Shown here piece by piece: positions 17,149 through 26,042 of a DNA stretch of 64,000 bases. The stretch is from the NCBI GenBank assembly GCA_019424135.1, contig JAHYZZ010000004.1:3128-67127 (forward strand). The letters run 5' to 3'. This DNA comes from Lachnospiraceae bacterium (GTDB lineage Bacteria > Bacillota > Clostridia > Lachnospirales > Lachnospiraceae). Below the pieces are notes generated by a model, which was not told the DNA's origin, did not search any database, and saw nothing but the letters and a program-made list of their open reading frames with translations. Position 1 is the stretch's first letter. The number at the start of each line of letters is the position of its first letter. Position numbers and translations under genes: made by a program.

Positions 17149-18559
17149 GCCTCAACACCTCGATTCGGGAATCTTCTGCCAGTCCTTCCAATGTGAATCC
17201 CTGTTTCTTATACCATTGTAACATATCTGCCGCTTCTTGTGATACCCTTTCTCCCGGAACAATCAGCGGGCATCCCGGGGGATAAAGATAGGCATATTCC
17301 ATAGCTATTTCTCCTTCGCATTTTTCCCATAAAATCTTTCGAATCCTGTCAGTGGTGCCCTCTCTCATGGCTTCTGCCTCTCCCGGCGTTAATACCTGTT
17401 CCTGCCAGGGATATCCTCCCGCTATCGAAACAAATTCTTCTCTCCGGCAGTGGTCTGTCTGTTCGTCAATCCTTTTTAGAGCTTCCAAAAGCCGGTTCAT
17501 CCCTTCCTCTGTATCTCCCACGGAGGTCATCAAAAGAACATAGCTTCCTGCCCGCATCTCCGGCTGCAGATGATACTCTTCCACCAGTCTGTAATACAGT
17601 TCCAGACTGGAAATCTTTGCATCCTTTACCGAGACTACCAGCTTAGAAGGCTCCATAGAGGGAGTCCGAAACAGCCGAAGATTTTTTAACCCCTGCAGCT
17701 CGTTTCTAACTCTTCCCAGCCGTTCCGCATAAGATCCAAACAATTCGTCACTGTGCTCTGCTGCCAGATGGATGCAACTATCCATCGATGCCATCAATAC
17801 ATAGGAGGGACTGCTGGACTGGAGCATGTGCAGATACTTTCTCACCCTCCTGCGGTCTGCCCTTTCCCCATTCATATGAAGAAGAGCCGTCTGTGTCAGT
17901 GAAGGCAGCGTCTTGTGCAAACTGTGGATCACAATATCTGCACCTTTTGTATTGGAATTCTCTGGAAAATAAGGGTGAAAACCAAAATGCGCTCCATGCG
18001 CCTCATCCACCACCAATGGGATACCGTGCGCATGGACCGCCTCTGCGATCGCTTCTACATCTGACACCACTCCGTCATAGGTGGGGGATACAATGACCAC
18101 CGCACGTATTCCGGGATGTTCCTTCAGCATTTCTTGGATGTCTTCTGCAGAAACTTCTGTATTTAACTGTGTCTGCGGATCAAATTCCGGATAAACATAA
18201 AACGGTCGGAGATCCTGCATCTCGATGGCATGATACACCGACTTATGACAGTTCCTTGCCACCAGGATCTCGTCTCCTCGCCGGGTGATCCCCAAAATAG
18301 CGCTTAAAATTCCAACTGTACTGCCATTAATGAGGAAATGGGTCTCCTGGGCATGGTACACGCTGGCTGCCAGCTCCTGAGCCTCCTTGAGGATGCCTTC
18401 TGCATGATGCAGGTCATCAAACCCGTCTATTTCTGTGATATCGATCTGGTAAGGGGATACCCCGCCGCACAGATCTATGTTCCGCTTATGGCCCGGCATA
18501 TGAAATCCGTAGTAATCCGAAGCCCCATATGCCGTCAGCCTTTCCATCAATGTATGCAT
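17141..18559 (-). CDS. Orn/Lys/Arg decarboxylase-family PLP enzyme (YaaO-like)
   Basis: 472 residues, short-form group III decarboxylase. N-terminal GFHMPGHKRNIDL, then TEIDGFDDLHHAEGIL, HFLINGSTVGILSAI and VVDEAHGAHFGFHPYFP. The PLP lysine is in VIHSLHKTLPSLTQTALLH. A C-terminal decarboxylase domain has YLYPPGCPLIVPGE. The family includes arginine decarboxylases (SpeA of Bacillus), but YaaO-type members near holB have no firm substrate. It begins in a TAATG overlap with the pgi stop, and the next gene overlaps its end by eight bases. Polyamine synthesis is possible. Confidence 0.88.
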   Translation of the reverse strand: MHTLMERLTAYGASDYYGFHMPGHKRNIDLCGGVSPYQIDITEIDGFDDLHHAEGILKEAQELAASVYHAQETHFLINGSTVGILSAILGITRRGDEILVARNCHKSVYHAIEMQDLRPFYVYPEFDPQTQLNTEVSAEDIQEMLKEHPGIRAVVIVSPTYDGVVSDVEAIAEAVHAHGIPLVVDEAHGAHFGFHPYFPENSNTKGADIVIHSLHKTLPSLTQTALLHMNGERADRRRVRKYLHMLQSSSPSYVLMASMDSCIHLAAEHSDELFGSYAERLGRVRNELQGLKNLRLFRTPSMEPSKLVVSVKDAKISSLELYYRLVEEYHLQPEMRAGSYVLLMTSVGDTEEGMNRLLEALKRIDEQTDHCRREEFVSIAGGYPWQEQVLTPGEAEAMREGTTDRIRKILWEKCEGEIAMEYAYLYPPGCPLIVPGERVSQEAADMLQWYKKQGFTLEGLAEDSRIEVLRHG

Positions 18560-19905
18560 TACAGTCTTTTCAAAAGTTCTTCTCTTTCTTTTTCATATCC
18601 AGGTTTTCCAAGCAGGGCAAACATATTTTTCTTATAGCTTTCTACCCCCGGCTGGTTAAAGGGGTTCACACCCAGGATATATCCGCTGACTCCGCAGGCA
18701 AATTCAAAGAAATAGAATAATTCTCCCAGCGAAAACTCGTCCTGTTTTGGAATGTTGACCATCAAGTTGGGCACATTTCCATCTGTATGAGCCAATACAG
18801 TTCCATTCATGGCACTCTTGTTTACAAAATCCACATTCTTCCCTGCCAGATAATTAAGGCCATCAAGATCCACCGGCTCTTCCTGAATGATAATCTCTTC
18901 TTTGGACTCTTCCACATTCAGGACCGTCTCATACATGATACGGCTTCCGTCCTGAATAAACTGTCCCATGGAGTGCAGATCGGTGGTCAGATCCACAGAC
19001 GCCGGAAAGATCCCTTTCTGATCCTTGCCCTCGCTCTCGCCGTAGAGCTGTTTCCACCATTCGGATACATAGTGGAGGCTTGGCTCATAGTTTGCCAGAA
19101 TTTCCACCGCCTTACCCTTTCTAAGAAGGATATTACGGACCGCTGCATACTGCATGGCATCGTTTTCTTCAAATGCTGCGTTCAAAGCACGCTCTCTTCC
19201 CGCTGCCGCTCCGGCCATCAGTTGGTCAATATCTGCTCCGCTGACTGCAATTGGCAGAAGGCCTACGGCTGTCAGCACAGAGAAACGTCCGCCCACATCG
19301 TCTGGAACCACAAAGGACTCATATCCTTCTTCCGTTGCCAGGTTCTTTAATGCACCCTTTGCCTTATCTGTAGTGGCATAGATCCTCTTTGCCGCCTCTT
19401 CTTTTCCATATTTCTTTTCCAACATTTCTTTGAAAATGCGGAATGCAATAGCCGGTTCTGTCGTTGTCCCGGACTTGGAAATGATATTGACAGAGAAATC
19501 TCTGTCCCCTACCACGTCAATGAGATGTTTCAGATATGTACTGCTGATACTGTTTCCTACATAATAAATCTCCGGCGTCTTACGGATTTCCTTTGATACC
19601 ATATTATAAAAGTTATGGCGCAAAAATTCGATTGCTGCTCTTGCACCCAGATAAGAGCCACCGATTCCGATAACGAGAAGTACCTCCGAGTCGTTCTGGA
19701 TCTTTGCTGCCGCCTGCTTAATCCGTGCAAACTCTTCCTTATCGTAGTCTACCGGAAGATCAATCCAGCCAAGGAAATCATTTCCAGCTCCTTCTCTTCC
19801 TAGAAGCTCTGCTTTTGCCTGCTCGGTGATCTTCTTCATTGATACCATCTCATGGTCTGCTATAAATGTTTTTGCCTTTGAATAATCAAATGTAACTTTA
19901 CTCAT
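18559..19905 (-). CDS. pgi: Glucose-6-phosphate isomerase
   Basis: 448 residues, the Firmicute-length Pgi. The SIS domains show [18 protein letters not shown] and [18 protein letters not shown]. The family signature region appears as [18 protein letters not shown], and the C-terminal active-site Lys lies in [23 protein letters not shown]. It interconverts glucose-6-P and fructose-6-P in glycolysis. The start at 19905 follows AAGGAGTCACGATC; an upstream in-frame Met at 19923 is too near that site. It is the first gene of the run reaching rsmI, although an internal promoter for the informational genes cannot be excluded. Confidence 0.97.
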   Translation of the reverse strand: MSKVTFDYSKAKTFIADHEMVSMKKITEQAKAELLGREGAGNDFLGWIDLPVDYDKEEFARIKQAAAKIQNDSEVLLVIGIGGSYLGARAAIEFLRHNFYNMVSKEIRKTPEIYYVGNSISSTYLKHLIDVVGDRDFSVNIISKSGTTTEPAIAFRIFKEMLEKKYGKEEAAKRIYATTDKAKGALKNLATEEGYESFVVPDDVGGRFSVLTAVGLLPIAVSGADIDQLMAGAAAGRERALNAAFEENDAMQYAAVRNILLRKGKAVEILANYEPSLHYVSEWWKQLYGESEGKDQKGIFPASVDLTTDLHSMGQFIQDGSRIMYETVLNVEESKEEIIIQEEPVDLDGLNYLAGKNVDFVNKSAMNGTVLAHTDGNVPNLMVNIPKQDEFSLGELFYFFEFACGVSGYILGVNPFNQPGVESYKKNMFALLGKPGYEKEREELLKRL

Positions 19906-20018
19906 GATCGTGACTCCTTCCATTCCTAATCCTTCGAAATATCATTTCCCCATTCCTTTTCTTTTGTGGAAACGTACATCTATTATATTAGCAAATCAAG
20001 GGTCGTTTCGCAAGCGCA

Positions 20019-20801
20019 TCAGGCCATAAACTCTTCCAGAATCTGCCGAATCAGCACATCCTTGTCCACTTCTTTTTCTTTCTCCTCAGTCTTTGGCATT
20101 CCCTGTTGCACGGCCTTTTGTTCTTCAGCCATCTTCAGCCGGTTTTCCAAAAGTACACTTTCTTCTAATTTTTGATCCGGCTTGATTTCTTCTGATTTTT
20201 GTATCACAGCCGCAGCTTTTTCCGGCTCCTCCGTTGCAATGTGCGCCTCCGGCGCCATCACCTGGATTTCTTTTTGATGTGTTTTTTCATATTTACGTCT
20301 ACAGACATTCTCCAGATAGTCTACCATATAATTTTTAACTGCATTCAACCGGTATCCTTCGTCTGTCGTCAGATGGAACAGATATACAAAGACTGCAAGT
20401 CCTCCTCCGGCAGCTCCTGTTCGCAGTACGGCATCTCCCATGCCGTCCATCAGCACATACCACCCGCCAGCGCCTGCGATGCCAAGCACCAGGCACGCGG
20501 CGGCAGCTGCTTTTTCCATCCTTCTCCATGTATGCAGCTTCATCCCCGCCACCCGATATTCATACAGGTACTTGTCCACAAATACTTCTACATTTTCTAC
20601 TGTGTCGCTGATCATACAGGCATGTTCAAACTTTGCTTTCACCAAACGCATCAGTGGATGATTACTCTTATTCATATTGCCTGCCGCCCACACCAGTCGT
20701 TTCAGTGAAAGATTTACCACTATTTTACTCAAAATACCGGCTGTCGCCATGATCCCCATCAGCACATACAAAATGCGCCCCTCCAATATGATTTCTAACA
20801 T
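20019..20801 (-). CDS. Uncharacterised membrane protein with charged cytoplasmic tail
   Basis: 260 residues, no family recognised. Start at 20801 after AAAGGAGGGCTTTTT. There is one hydrophobic segment at about residues 5-25 (LYVLMGIMATAGILSKIVVNL). A conserved-looking soluble stretch follows (NHPLMRLVKAKFEHACMISDTVENVEVFVDKYLYEYRVAGMKLH, shortened here by position only). Two more hydrophobic segments lie near 95-145, then a ~110-residue Glu/Lys-rich tail ending EVDKDVLIRQILEEFMA. This resembles conserved Lachnospiraceae hypothetical proteins. It stands between mtnN and pgi in the same orientation, with gaps over 100 bp on each side. Confidence 0.7.
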   Translation of the reverse strand: MLEIILEGRILYVLMGIMATAGILSKIVVNLSLKRLVWAAGNMNKSNHPLMRLVKAKFEHACMISDTVENVEVFVDKYLYEYRVAGMKLHTWRRMEKAAAAACLVLGIAGAGGWYVLMDGMGDAVLRTGAAGGGLAVFVYLFHLTTDEGYRLNAVKNYMVDYLENVCRRKYEKTHQKEIQVMAPEAHIATEEPEKAAAVIQKSEEIKPDQKLEESVLLENRLKMAEEQKAVQQGMPKTEEKEKEVDKDVLIRQILEEFMA

Positions 20802-20928
20802 AAAAAGCCCTCCTTTTGACTGCATTATACTGGAAAATCAAAAGGAGCGCTTAAAAAGTGTTCTACAGATTCCGCGCAGTTTCTGGCGGATATTGTGGAA
20901 CCATCTTCTTTTTTGTCTGACTCATTTT

Positions 20929-21624
20929 TTAAAGCATGCGGATCAGTTCTTTTACCAGCGCCACGCTGTGGGCGATTGCCTGCTTTTCAAAGGTAGGGTA
21001 ATCCATCACCGCACTATTGTCAGCTTTGTCCGAAATTGCACGAATGATGACATACGAAACTTTGTTCAGGAATGCCGCGTGAGCTATGGCAGTTCCTTCC
21101 ATCTCTACACAAGAGGCGTGAAATGTCTGTTTGATCCATTCCTTACGTTCCTGATCGCCGATAAACTGATCCCCGCTGGCGATTCGTCCTGTGAAGGTCT
21201 GAATATCCGGATTCGCCTTTCTGTTTGCCTCAGAAGCTTTCCGGATCAACTTGGGGTCTGCCGGAAAGGCCAGGGTATCCATCTGGGGAACCTGTCCTGG
21301 TTCATAGCCAAAGGTGGCCGCGTCTACGTCATGGTACACCGCATCCGTAGAAATCACCATATCTCCGATGTTGATCGCTGCATCCAGAGACCCTGCAATT
21401 CCGGTATTGATAATCGCCGATACCTGAAACTGCTGTGCCAGAATCTGTGCGCAGATTCCTGCATTGACTTTGCCGACACCGCTTCTGACTACCACGACCT
21501 CTTTTCCTTCCAGTGTTCCTTCCATAAATTCCATGGACGCCGTCTCTGTCACCTGATGAACATCCATAGCTTCTTTTAGCGCTGTTACTTCTTCTTCCAT
21601 CGCTCCGATAATGCCTGTCTTCAT
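20929..21624 (-). CDS. mtnN: 5'-methylthioadenosine/S-adenosylhomocysteine nucleosidase
   Basis: 231 residues, normal for MtnN. GIIGAMEEEVTALKEAM at the N-terminus, VVVRSGVGKVNAGICAQIL, IINTGIAGSLDAAINIGDMV, then VEMEGTAIAHAAFLNKV with the substrate-binding Met-Glu. The catalytic Asp lies in IIRAISDKADNSA. It hydrolyses MTA and SAH to adenine plus the ribose thioether, recycling SAM by-products. The ATG at 21624 follows AAGGAGGAAGAGT; an in-frame upstream start at 21675 is rejected. Confidence 0.97.
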   Translation of the reverse strand: MKTGIIGAMEEEVTALKEAMDVHQVTETASMEFMEGTLEGKEVVVVRSGVGKVNAGICAQILAQQFQVSAIINTGIAGSLDAAINIGDMVISTDAVYHDVDAATFGYEPGQVPQMDTLAFPADPKLIRKASEANRKANPDIQTFTGRIASGDQFIGDQERKEWIKQTFHASCVEMEGTAIAHAAFLNKVSYVIIRAISDKADNSAVMDYPTFEKQAIAHSVALVKELIRML

Positions 21625-21765
21625 ACTCTTCCTCCTTCCATACCTCACTCTAGCAGAATCCCTTGTGAACTGCAATATTTTCTGCTATAATATAGTCTCG
21701 ATAAATGGAAAAGCCCTCCTGGGCGGATTTCAAATCTTACTTGCAAAAGAGGAGGATGTACTGGT

Positions 21766-22008
21766 ATGGAATATATTCCTCACGGTGTCTGTTCTCGTCT
21801 GATCCATGTGGATCTGGACGGAGATACGATTAAAAACGTAGAGTTTGTGGGCGGATGCAGCGGAAATACACAAGGGATCTCTCATCTGGTAAAAGGCATG
21901 AATGTTCAGGATGCCATCAGCCGGCTGGAAGGTATTCACTGTGGGAACAAGGCTACTTCCTGTCCCGATCAGCTCGCCCATGCTCTCAGGCAGGCGGCCG
22001 GTCAATAG
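21766..22008 (+). CDS. TSCPD domain-containing protein (TIGR03905-type)
   Basis: 80 residues. The TSCPD domain is complete: VEFVGGCSGNTQGISHLVKG, then GIHCGNKATSCPDQLAHAL with the eponymous T-S-C-P-D residues. The domain is related to the C-terminal zinc-binding part of class II ribonucleotide reductases; stand-alone members have no established function. Start ATG is preceded by GAGGAGG. It is a single-gene unit with its own terminator, divergent from mtnN. Confidence 0.9.
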   Translation: MEYIPHGVCSRLIHVDLDGDTIKNVEFVGGCSGNTQGISHLVKGMNVQDAISRLEGIHCGNKATSCPDQLAHALRQAAGQ

Positions 22009-22014
22009 CGCGCA

Positions 22015-22056
22015 AAAAGGATGCGGTAGTAATCCGCATCCTTTTCGTTCTTTTTT
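22015..22056 (+). terminator. Terminator of the TSCPD gene
   Basis: Stem of about 12 bp (AAAAGGATGCGG with its complement, 22015-22045) followed by TTTTCGTTCTTTTTT, six bases after the stop. Confidence 0.9.
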
Positions 22057-22084
22057 ACCTTTTTCGTTCTCTTTTCGTCTGTTG

Positions 22085-22229
22085 CCGAGGAAGCTGTGGG
22101 ACGCGCTGTCAGCGACGTCTTTAGCCCATAACATGGACCTTACGGTTTCTCAATGTAAGGATTTATTTATTTTTTTACTTGTTAAAAAAAATCATGCACC
22201 GCAGACGGCGCGCCCCACAGCCTCCCCGG
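22085..22229. repeat. Long imperfect inverted repeat (26-bp arms) between convergent genes
   Basis: Arms 22085-22110 and 22204-22229 pair over 26 positions. Read as minus-strand RNA there are 22 Watson-Crick pairs, three G-U pairs and one mismatch. Read as plus-strand RNA, three of those positions become A-C mismatches. The 93-nt loop holds a second small stem (CCTTAC/GTAAGG, around 22138-22160). It lies in the 300-bp gene-less stretch 22009-22309, downstream of the minus-strand secreted-protein gene. It could be a 3'-UTR structure or the remnant of a small inverted-repeat element. Confidence 0.6.
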
Positions 22230-22309
22230 ACTTTTGTAATTCCCGCGCCACGGGATATCACTTTACTTGCTTTTCTTAAATGCTTTTCTTCTCTGTTCGT
22301 TTTAGATGG

Positions 22310-22792
22310 TTATGGCTCTTCTACGTAGACGCCATCGGTAAAGGAACTGCTGACATCATTGTTAGCTGAATGAGCACATCTAACTCTATAATAATACCCA
22401 CCTTCAACCTCCAACATTCTGTTTGACCCTACTCTATCAGTATTATAGTTCTCTTTCTGCCATCCGTCATAAGTGGACCATGCTGTATCACCTTTTTGTG
22501 CTCGCTCAATAATAACACCTACTTTTACTTTTTCAACCACTTGAGCCGCTATCGTTGTCCCTCCCGCATATATCTTTCCTGGTCCTAAACGCACCACCTT
22601 TGAATAGCCGGTTAACAGGTCTACTCCTCTGGTCAACTTCGTATCATAACCAACAGACTCATCCTCCTGAGTCAATACAGAACCATCTAAAACAGGCTCG
22701 TCAGCCGCTGCCTGCACCTTCCCTGTTGAAAAAAATGGCATGCTGAAAACCAACAGAGCGATACAGCAGGCTGACAAAATTTTCTTTTTCAC
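22310..22792 (-). CDS. Small secreted protein, probably DUF6147 family
   Basis: 160 residues. A clear signal peptide is visible: MKKKI, hydrophobic LSACCIALLVFSMPFF, and a likely cut after VQA. The mature part has DGSVLTQEDESVGYDTKLTR, LGPGKIYAGGTTIAAQVVEK and a C-terminal EGGYYYRVRCAHSANNDVSS, a pattern recalled from secreted Lachnospiraceae proteins annotated DUF6147. It is all-beta in appearance with a single mature Cys. No enzyme motif is seen and no function is known. It lies in the same direction as, and 71 bp downstream of, the DUF4367-like gene. Confidence 0.7.
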   Translation of the reverse strand: MKKKILSACCIALLVFSMPFFSTGKVQAAADEPVLDGSVLTQEDESVGYDTKLTRGVDLLTGYSKVVRLGPGKIYAGGTTIAAQVVEKVKVGVIIERAQKGDTAWSTYDGWQKENYNTDRVGSNRMLEVEGGYYYRVRCAHSANNDVSSSFTDGVYVEEP

Positions 22793-22863
22793 TCCTCACC
22801 TCCCGCCACACTTCTTTCTCCCTCATTATATAAACACACGAACTTACAAAAACTGACGTACTT

Positions 22864-23748
22864 TTAATAAAAAAATAAATTATTTAAAATATTATGTAAT
22901 TCATCCTTAGACATCGTTCCTATTAAAAAATATTCCAGCCCTTGATAAGAAAATTGCGCGGAATATCTATTCTGGTCTGTTGTGTTTATTTCATATTCTT
23001 TTACTTCTATTTCACACGAACCCACTTGAATTTTGTATTGATCAACTATTTTATCCTCCACATCAACTCCCAATGATGAAGTGTTATATGTCGCATTGAT
23101 AAAATATAAAAGTGTTTTATTATTTATAGCATATACCAATTCTGCTGTATTCATTTGATAATCATATTCCATTCTATCAAACATCTTATTTTCTACACCA
23201 GACATGATTTTTACTGGTTCTACGCCATATGCATCCCGAATTGTCTGGTATGCTTCTTCTTCATCCTCCTCTACGATCACCAGATTTTCATCACTGGAGT
23301 TAACTTTTTCAACTTCTCTATCGCCTACCAGGCTTTTTACCATCGTAACCATTCTCTCCTGTACGCCAAAGGCATTTGCACTGACTCCACAAATTGCAGC
23401 CACCAGTGCTGCTACCGCAAAATACAGCTTCCATGGCTTGCGGCGACGCTTTATTTTACGCTCCTCTTCCTCCTGCATCGCCTTTCTTCCCAATTCCAGG
23501 GCACGACGGTCTTCTTCAGAGAGACGTCTATAGAGCTCTTCCTTTTCTGCCTGTTTGATCTTTTCTATCTCATCATCCAGTTTGGCACGGATAGCCTCTT
23601 TGCTGCCCTCCGGCATCTGGATGTCATCTTCAGATTTATGCTTTTCGATATTCTGTTCTTCCTCTTCTGCCAGCTTTTTAAAATCTTTGGCAAGACGCTG
23701 TTCCAGCGCATCTTTCTTTTTATCCATATTTCTTTCCTCTTGTGCCAT
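22864..23748 (-). CDS. Single-pass membrane protein, DUF4367-like, possible anti-sigma factor
   Basis: About 294 residues. The N-terminal ~110 residues are highly charged and helical (EQRLAKDFKKLAEEEEQNI). One membrane segment follows (WKLYFAVAALVAAICGVSA, about 107-125). A ~165-residue outer domain contains VEPVKIMSGVENKMFDRMEYD and SYQGLEYFLIGTMSKDEL near the end, resembling DUF4367 domains that often accompany ECF sigma factors. The start may instead be the Met seven codons in. A sigma factor gene in the same orientation lies upstream at 24967-25527, but murG on the opposite strand separates them. Anti-sigma function is inference. Confidence 0.6.
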   Translation of the reverse strand: MAQEERNMDKKKDALEQRLAKDFKKLAEEEEQNIEKHKSEDDIQMPEGSKEAIRAKLDDEIEKIKQAEKEELYRRLSEEDRRALELGRKAMQEEEERKIKRRRKPWKLYFAVAALVAAICGVSANAFGVQERMVTMVKSLVGDREVEKVNSSDENLVIVEEDEEEAYQTIRDAYGVEPVKIMSGVENKMFDRMEYDYQMNTAELVYAINNKTLLYFINATYNTSSLGVDVEDKIVDQYKIQVGSCEIEVKEYEINTTDQNRYSAQFSYQGLEYFLIGTMSKDELHNILNNLFFY

Positions 23749-23766
23749 TACCGGACCTTCTTTCTC

Positions 23767-23794
23767 TTGACCAGAGCCTTAAGAAACGTATAAT
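23767..23794 (+). promoter_or_regulatory. Promoter of murG, with a hairpin in the leader
   Basis: TTGACC (23767-23772), 16 nt, TATAAT (23789-23794). Just downstream a perfect 8-bp hairpin (23808-23815 with 23821-23828, loop TGCAA) would form at the start of the transcript, about 30 nt before the ATG. Confidence 0.75.
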
Positions 23795-23856
23795 ATATAA
23801 ATATAAGATATGCTCTGCAAGAGCATATGATACGTATATTAGCTTGGGAGGTCCTT

Positions 23857-24924
23857 ATGAAACGTATTATCTTAACCGGTGGCGGCACTGCCGGCCACGT
23901 CACTCCTAACATTGCACTTTTGCCTCGGCTTAAGGAGCTGCAGTACGATATCCACTACATTGGCTCCTACAATGGTATTGAAAAAGAACTGATTGAACAG
24001 TTCGGAATTCCTTATCATGGTATTTCCTCTGGGAAACTGCGCCGCTATTTTAGTGTACAAAATTTTACGGATCCCTTCCGTGTTCTAAAAGGGCTTGGTG
24101 AAGCCAGACGGCTCATCAAAATATTAAAACCGGACGTCATCTTCTCCAAAGGTGGTTTTGTCTCTGTCCCTGTCGTTCTGGCCGGAAAACGAAGACATGT
24201 GCCTGTCATCATCCATGAATCTGATATGACTCCCGGTCTGGCAAACAAACTGGCTCTTCCATCCGCTACAAAGGTCTGCTGTAATTTTCCTGAGACGCTG
24301 ACCCATCTTCCCGAGGGGAAGGCTGTACTGACCGGCTCCCCGATCCGTCAGGAATTATTATCGGGAGACAAATTTAAAGCCCGGGAGTTTTTAGGCTTTA
24401 CTTCCGACAAACCTGTGATCTTGGTCATCGGAGGAAGTCTTGGTTCCGTAGCCGTAAACGAAGCTGTCCGCGGTATCCTGCCCGAACTTCTGAAGTCTTT
24501 CCAGGTGATACATCTTTGTGGAAAGGGCAAACTTGATGATTCTCTTAAAAATCTTGAAGGTTATGCCCAGTTTGAATATATTAAAGATGAATTAAAAGAT
24601 TTGTTTGCTCTTACAGACCTTGTGATTTCCCGTGCGGGAGCCAATGCCATCTGCGAGCTGCTTGCCCTCCATAAGCCTAATCTTCTGATTCCTCTTCCTG
24701 CTGCCCAAAGCCGCGGTGACCAGATTTTAAATGCCCGTTCTTTTGAACGTCAGGGCTACAGCATGGTTCTGGAAGAAGAATCCCTGAATCAGAAGGTTCT
24801 TCTGAATGCGGTTCACGAGTTATACAAAAACAGGGAAACTTATATTACTGCTATGAAGCAGTCCCCTCAGCAAAATTCTATCGATACTATTATTGATTTG
24901 ATTGAATCTGTGGTAAATGCTTAA
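23857..24924 (+). CDS. murG: UDP-GlcNAc:undecaprenyl-PP-MurNAc-pentapeptide GlcNAc transferase (MurG)
   Basis: 355 residues, GT28 fold. The glycine loop ILTGGGTAGHVTPNIAL is at the N-terminus. SKGGFVSVPVVLAG and IIHESDMTPGLANKLAL are followed by the second loop VIGGSLGSVAVNEAV. The donor-binding SRAGANAICELLAL and PLPAAQSRGDQILNA complete the MurG pattern. It makes lipid II on the inner face of the membrane. It is remote from any division/cell-wall cluster, alone on the plus strand with its own promoter and terminator. The start at 23857 follows GGGAGG; an upstream in-frame ATG (23827) lies in the leader hairpin and is rejected. Confidence 0.93.
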   Translation: MKRIILTGGGTAGHVTPNIALLPRLKELQYDIHYIGSYNGIEKELIEQFGIPYHGISSGKLRRYFSVQNFTDPFRVLKGLGEARRLIKILKPDVIFSKGGFVSVPVVLAGKRRHVPVIIHESDMTPGLANKLALPSATKVCCNFPETLTHLPEGKAVLTGSPIRQELLSGDKFKAREFLGFTSDKPVILVIGGSLGSVAVNEAVRGILPELLKSFQVIHLCGKGKLDDSLKNLEGYAQFEYIKDELKDLFALTDLVISRAGANAICELLALHKPNLLIPLPAAQSRGDQILNARSFERQGYSMVLEEESLNQKVLLNAVHELYKNRETYITAMKQSPQQNSIDTIIDLIESVVNA

Positions 24925-24928
24925 GATC

Positions 24929-24966
24929 CACCCCCGCCTGGACGGATTAACCGTCTGCGGGGGTTT
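24929..24966 (+). terminator. Terminator of murG
   Basis: ACCCCCGC pairs with GCGGGGGT around an inner GACGG/CCGTC stem (24930-24964), followed by TTTT. The stem abuts the stop codon of the convergent sigma-factor gene. Confidence 0.85.
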
Positions 24967-25527
24967 TCATTCTTCTATTATTTTCTCATAACGCTTTTCA
25001 TAGTTTTCCTTAATCCATTTTCTCGCTCTGTAAAGCATACTGTAAAAGGATTCTATCTCCATTCCCATCATCTCTGCCACCTCTGTCTGGGGCTTTTCCA
25101 GAACATAAGAAATGGTGATTGCGTCATACCAGCGCACATTTTTACGATATAACGCAGCAAAAATATCTCCGGTAAGCTCGATGTATTCCGATTCACGCAG
25201 TTTACGGATCAATATTTCCTCTGGATTCTCATCAGAATCGGAGATCATCAGTTCCTCATCCTCCGTAAATTCTGCCACCGAGTATTCCCACTGTGCATCT
25301 CTTTTCCAGTTCATCGCCGCATACTTCGCAGTAAGTATCAGCCACGGCTTTGCAGCTGCTGTATTTGTATGTTCCATATTCTGGAAGAGCTTCAGAAAAG
25401 TGTCCTGCGTGATCTCCTCTGCTGCATAGTGATTCTTAACGTACTTCTTTGCTGTCAGATATACCGCTTCCACATTTGCCTCGTATATGGAATCAAATGC
25501 GTCTCTTCCTTGCGACTCCGCCCTCAC
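24967..25527 (-). CDS. ECF-type sigma-70 family RNA polymerase sigma factor
   Basis: 186 residues. Region 2 shows DSIYEANVEAVYLTAKKYV and AAEEITQDTFLKLFQNM. Region 4 is the HTH YVLEKPQTEVAEMMGMEIES, followed by FYSMLYRARKWIKENY. The linker is acidic. The start is GTG (25525-25527) with GAAGGATAAAGGC upstream. Sigma factors of this class direct stress or envelope regulons and are normally held by a membrane anti-sigma factor. The likely partner (22864-23748) lies beyond murG rather than directly downstream. Confidence 0.88.
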   Translation of the reverse strand: MRAESQGRDAFDSIYEANVEAVYLTAKKYVKNHYAAEEITQDTFLKLFQNMEHTNTAAAKPWLILTAKYAAMNWKRDAQWEYSVAEFTEDEELMISDSDENPEEILIRKLRESEYIELTGDIFAALYRKNVRWYDAITISYVLEKPQTEVAEMMGMEIESFYSMLYRARKWIKENYEKRYEKIIEE

Positions 25528-25550
25528 GCCTTTATCCTTCTCTTCTATAA

Positions 25551-25955
25551 CTACATTTTCGACAGGATGTCGTTCTTGTCTTCTTCTGTCAGCTCACCCA
25601 TCTTCCAGGTCAATCCTACTCCGTCATCCTTAAATCTTGGAATCATATGCAGGTGAAAATGGAACACAGTCTGACCCGCTGCTTCACCATTGTTCTGCAC
25701 AATATTATAACCGTCACAGCCTAAAATGTCTGTGAGTTTTGTGATCATCTTCTTGGCAAGCACCATCACCTTTGCAGCCAGCTCATCATCCAGCTCATAC
25801 AGATTGGCATAATGTTCTTTGGGAATAATCAGGGCATGGCCTTTTGCAGCCGGATTCGCATCCAGGATCACTCGAAAATCATCATCTTCATACAATGTAG
25901 CCGTGGGAATCTCTCCTCCGGCAAGTTTACAAAAAATACAATTTTCATCTCTCAT
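25551..25955 (-). CDS. HIT family nucleotide hydrolase/transferase
   Basis: 134 residues, HINT-like branch. An N-terminal CIFC half zinc site, then YEDDDFRVILDANPAAKGHALIIPKEH (split over residues 21-47), NIVQNNGEAAGQTVFH and the catalytic triad HFHLHMIPR. Family members hydrolyse purine nucleoside phosphoramidates or dinucleoside polyphosphates. It starts 87 bp from the divergent histidine kinase and lies 23 bp upstream of the sigma-factor GTG, so the two may share a transcript. Confidence 0.93.
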   Translation of the reverse strand: MRDENCIFCKLAGGEIPTATLYEDDDFRVILDANPAAKGHALIIPKEHYANLYELDDELAAKVMVLAKKMITKLTDILGCDGYNIVQNNGEAAGQTVFHFHLHMIPRFKDDGVGLTWKMGELTEEDKNDILSKM

Positions 25956-26042
25956 ACTTTCATCCTTCTTTCTATGAATTTTTTGATTGATTATTCTAAC
26001 CGCCGATGCTAAACTAATAAGTCAGAAAGGGCGGTAATATCT

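Noticed and set aside
20677..21579. 300-codon plus-strand frame opposite mtnN
   Set aside because: Antisense to a firmly identified gene, rich in Cys/His/Phe, and no family resemblance.
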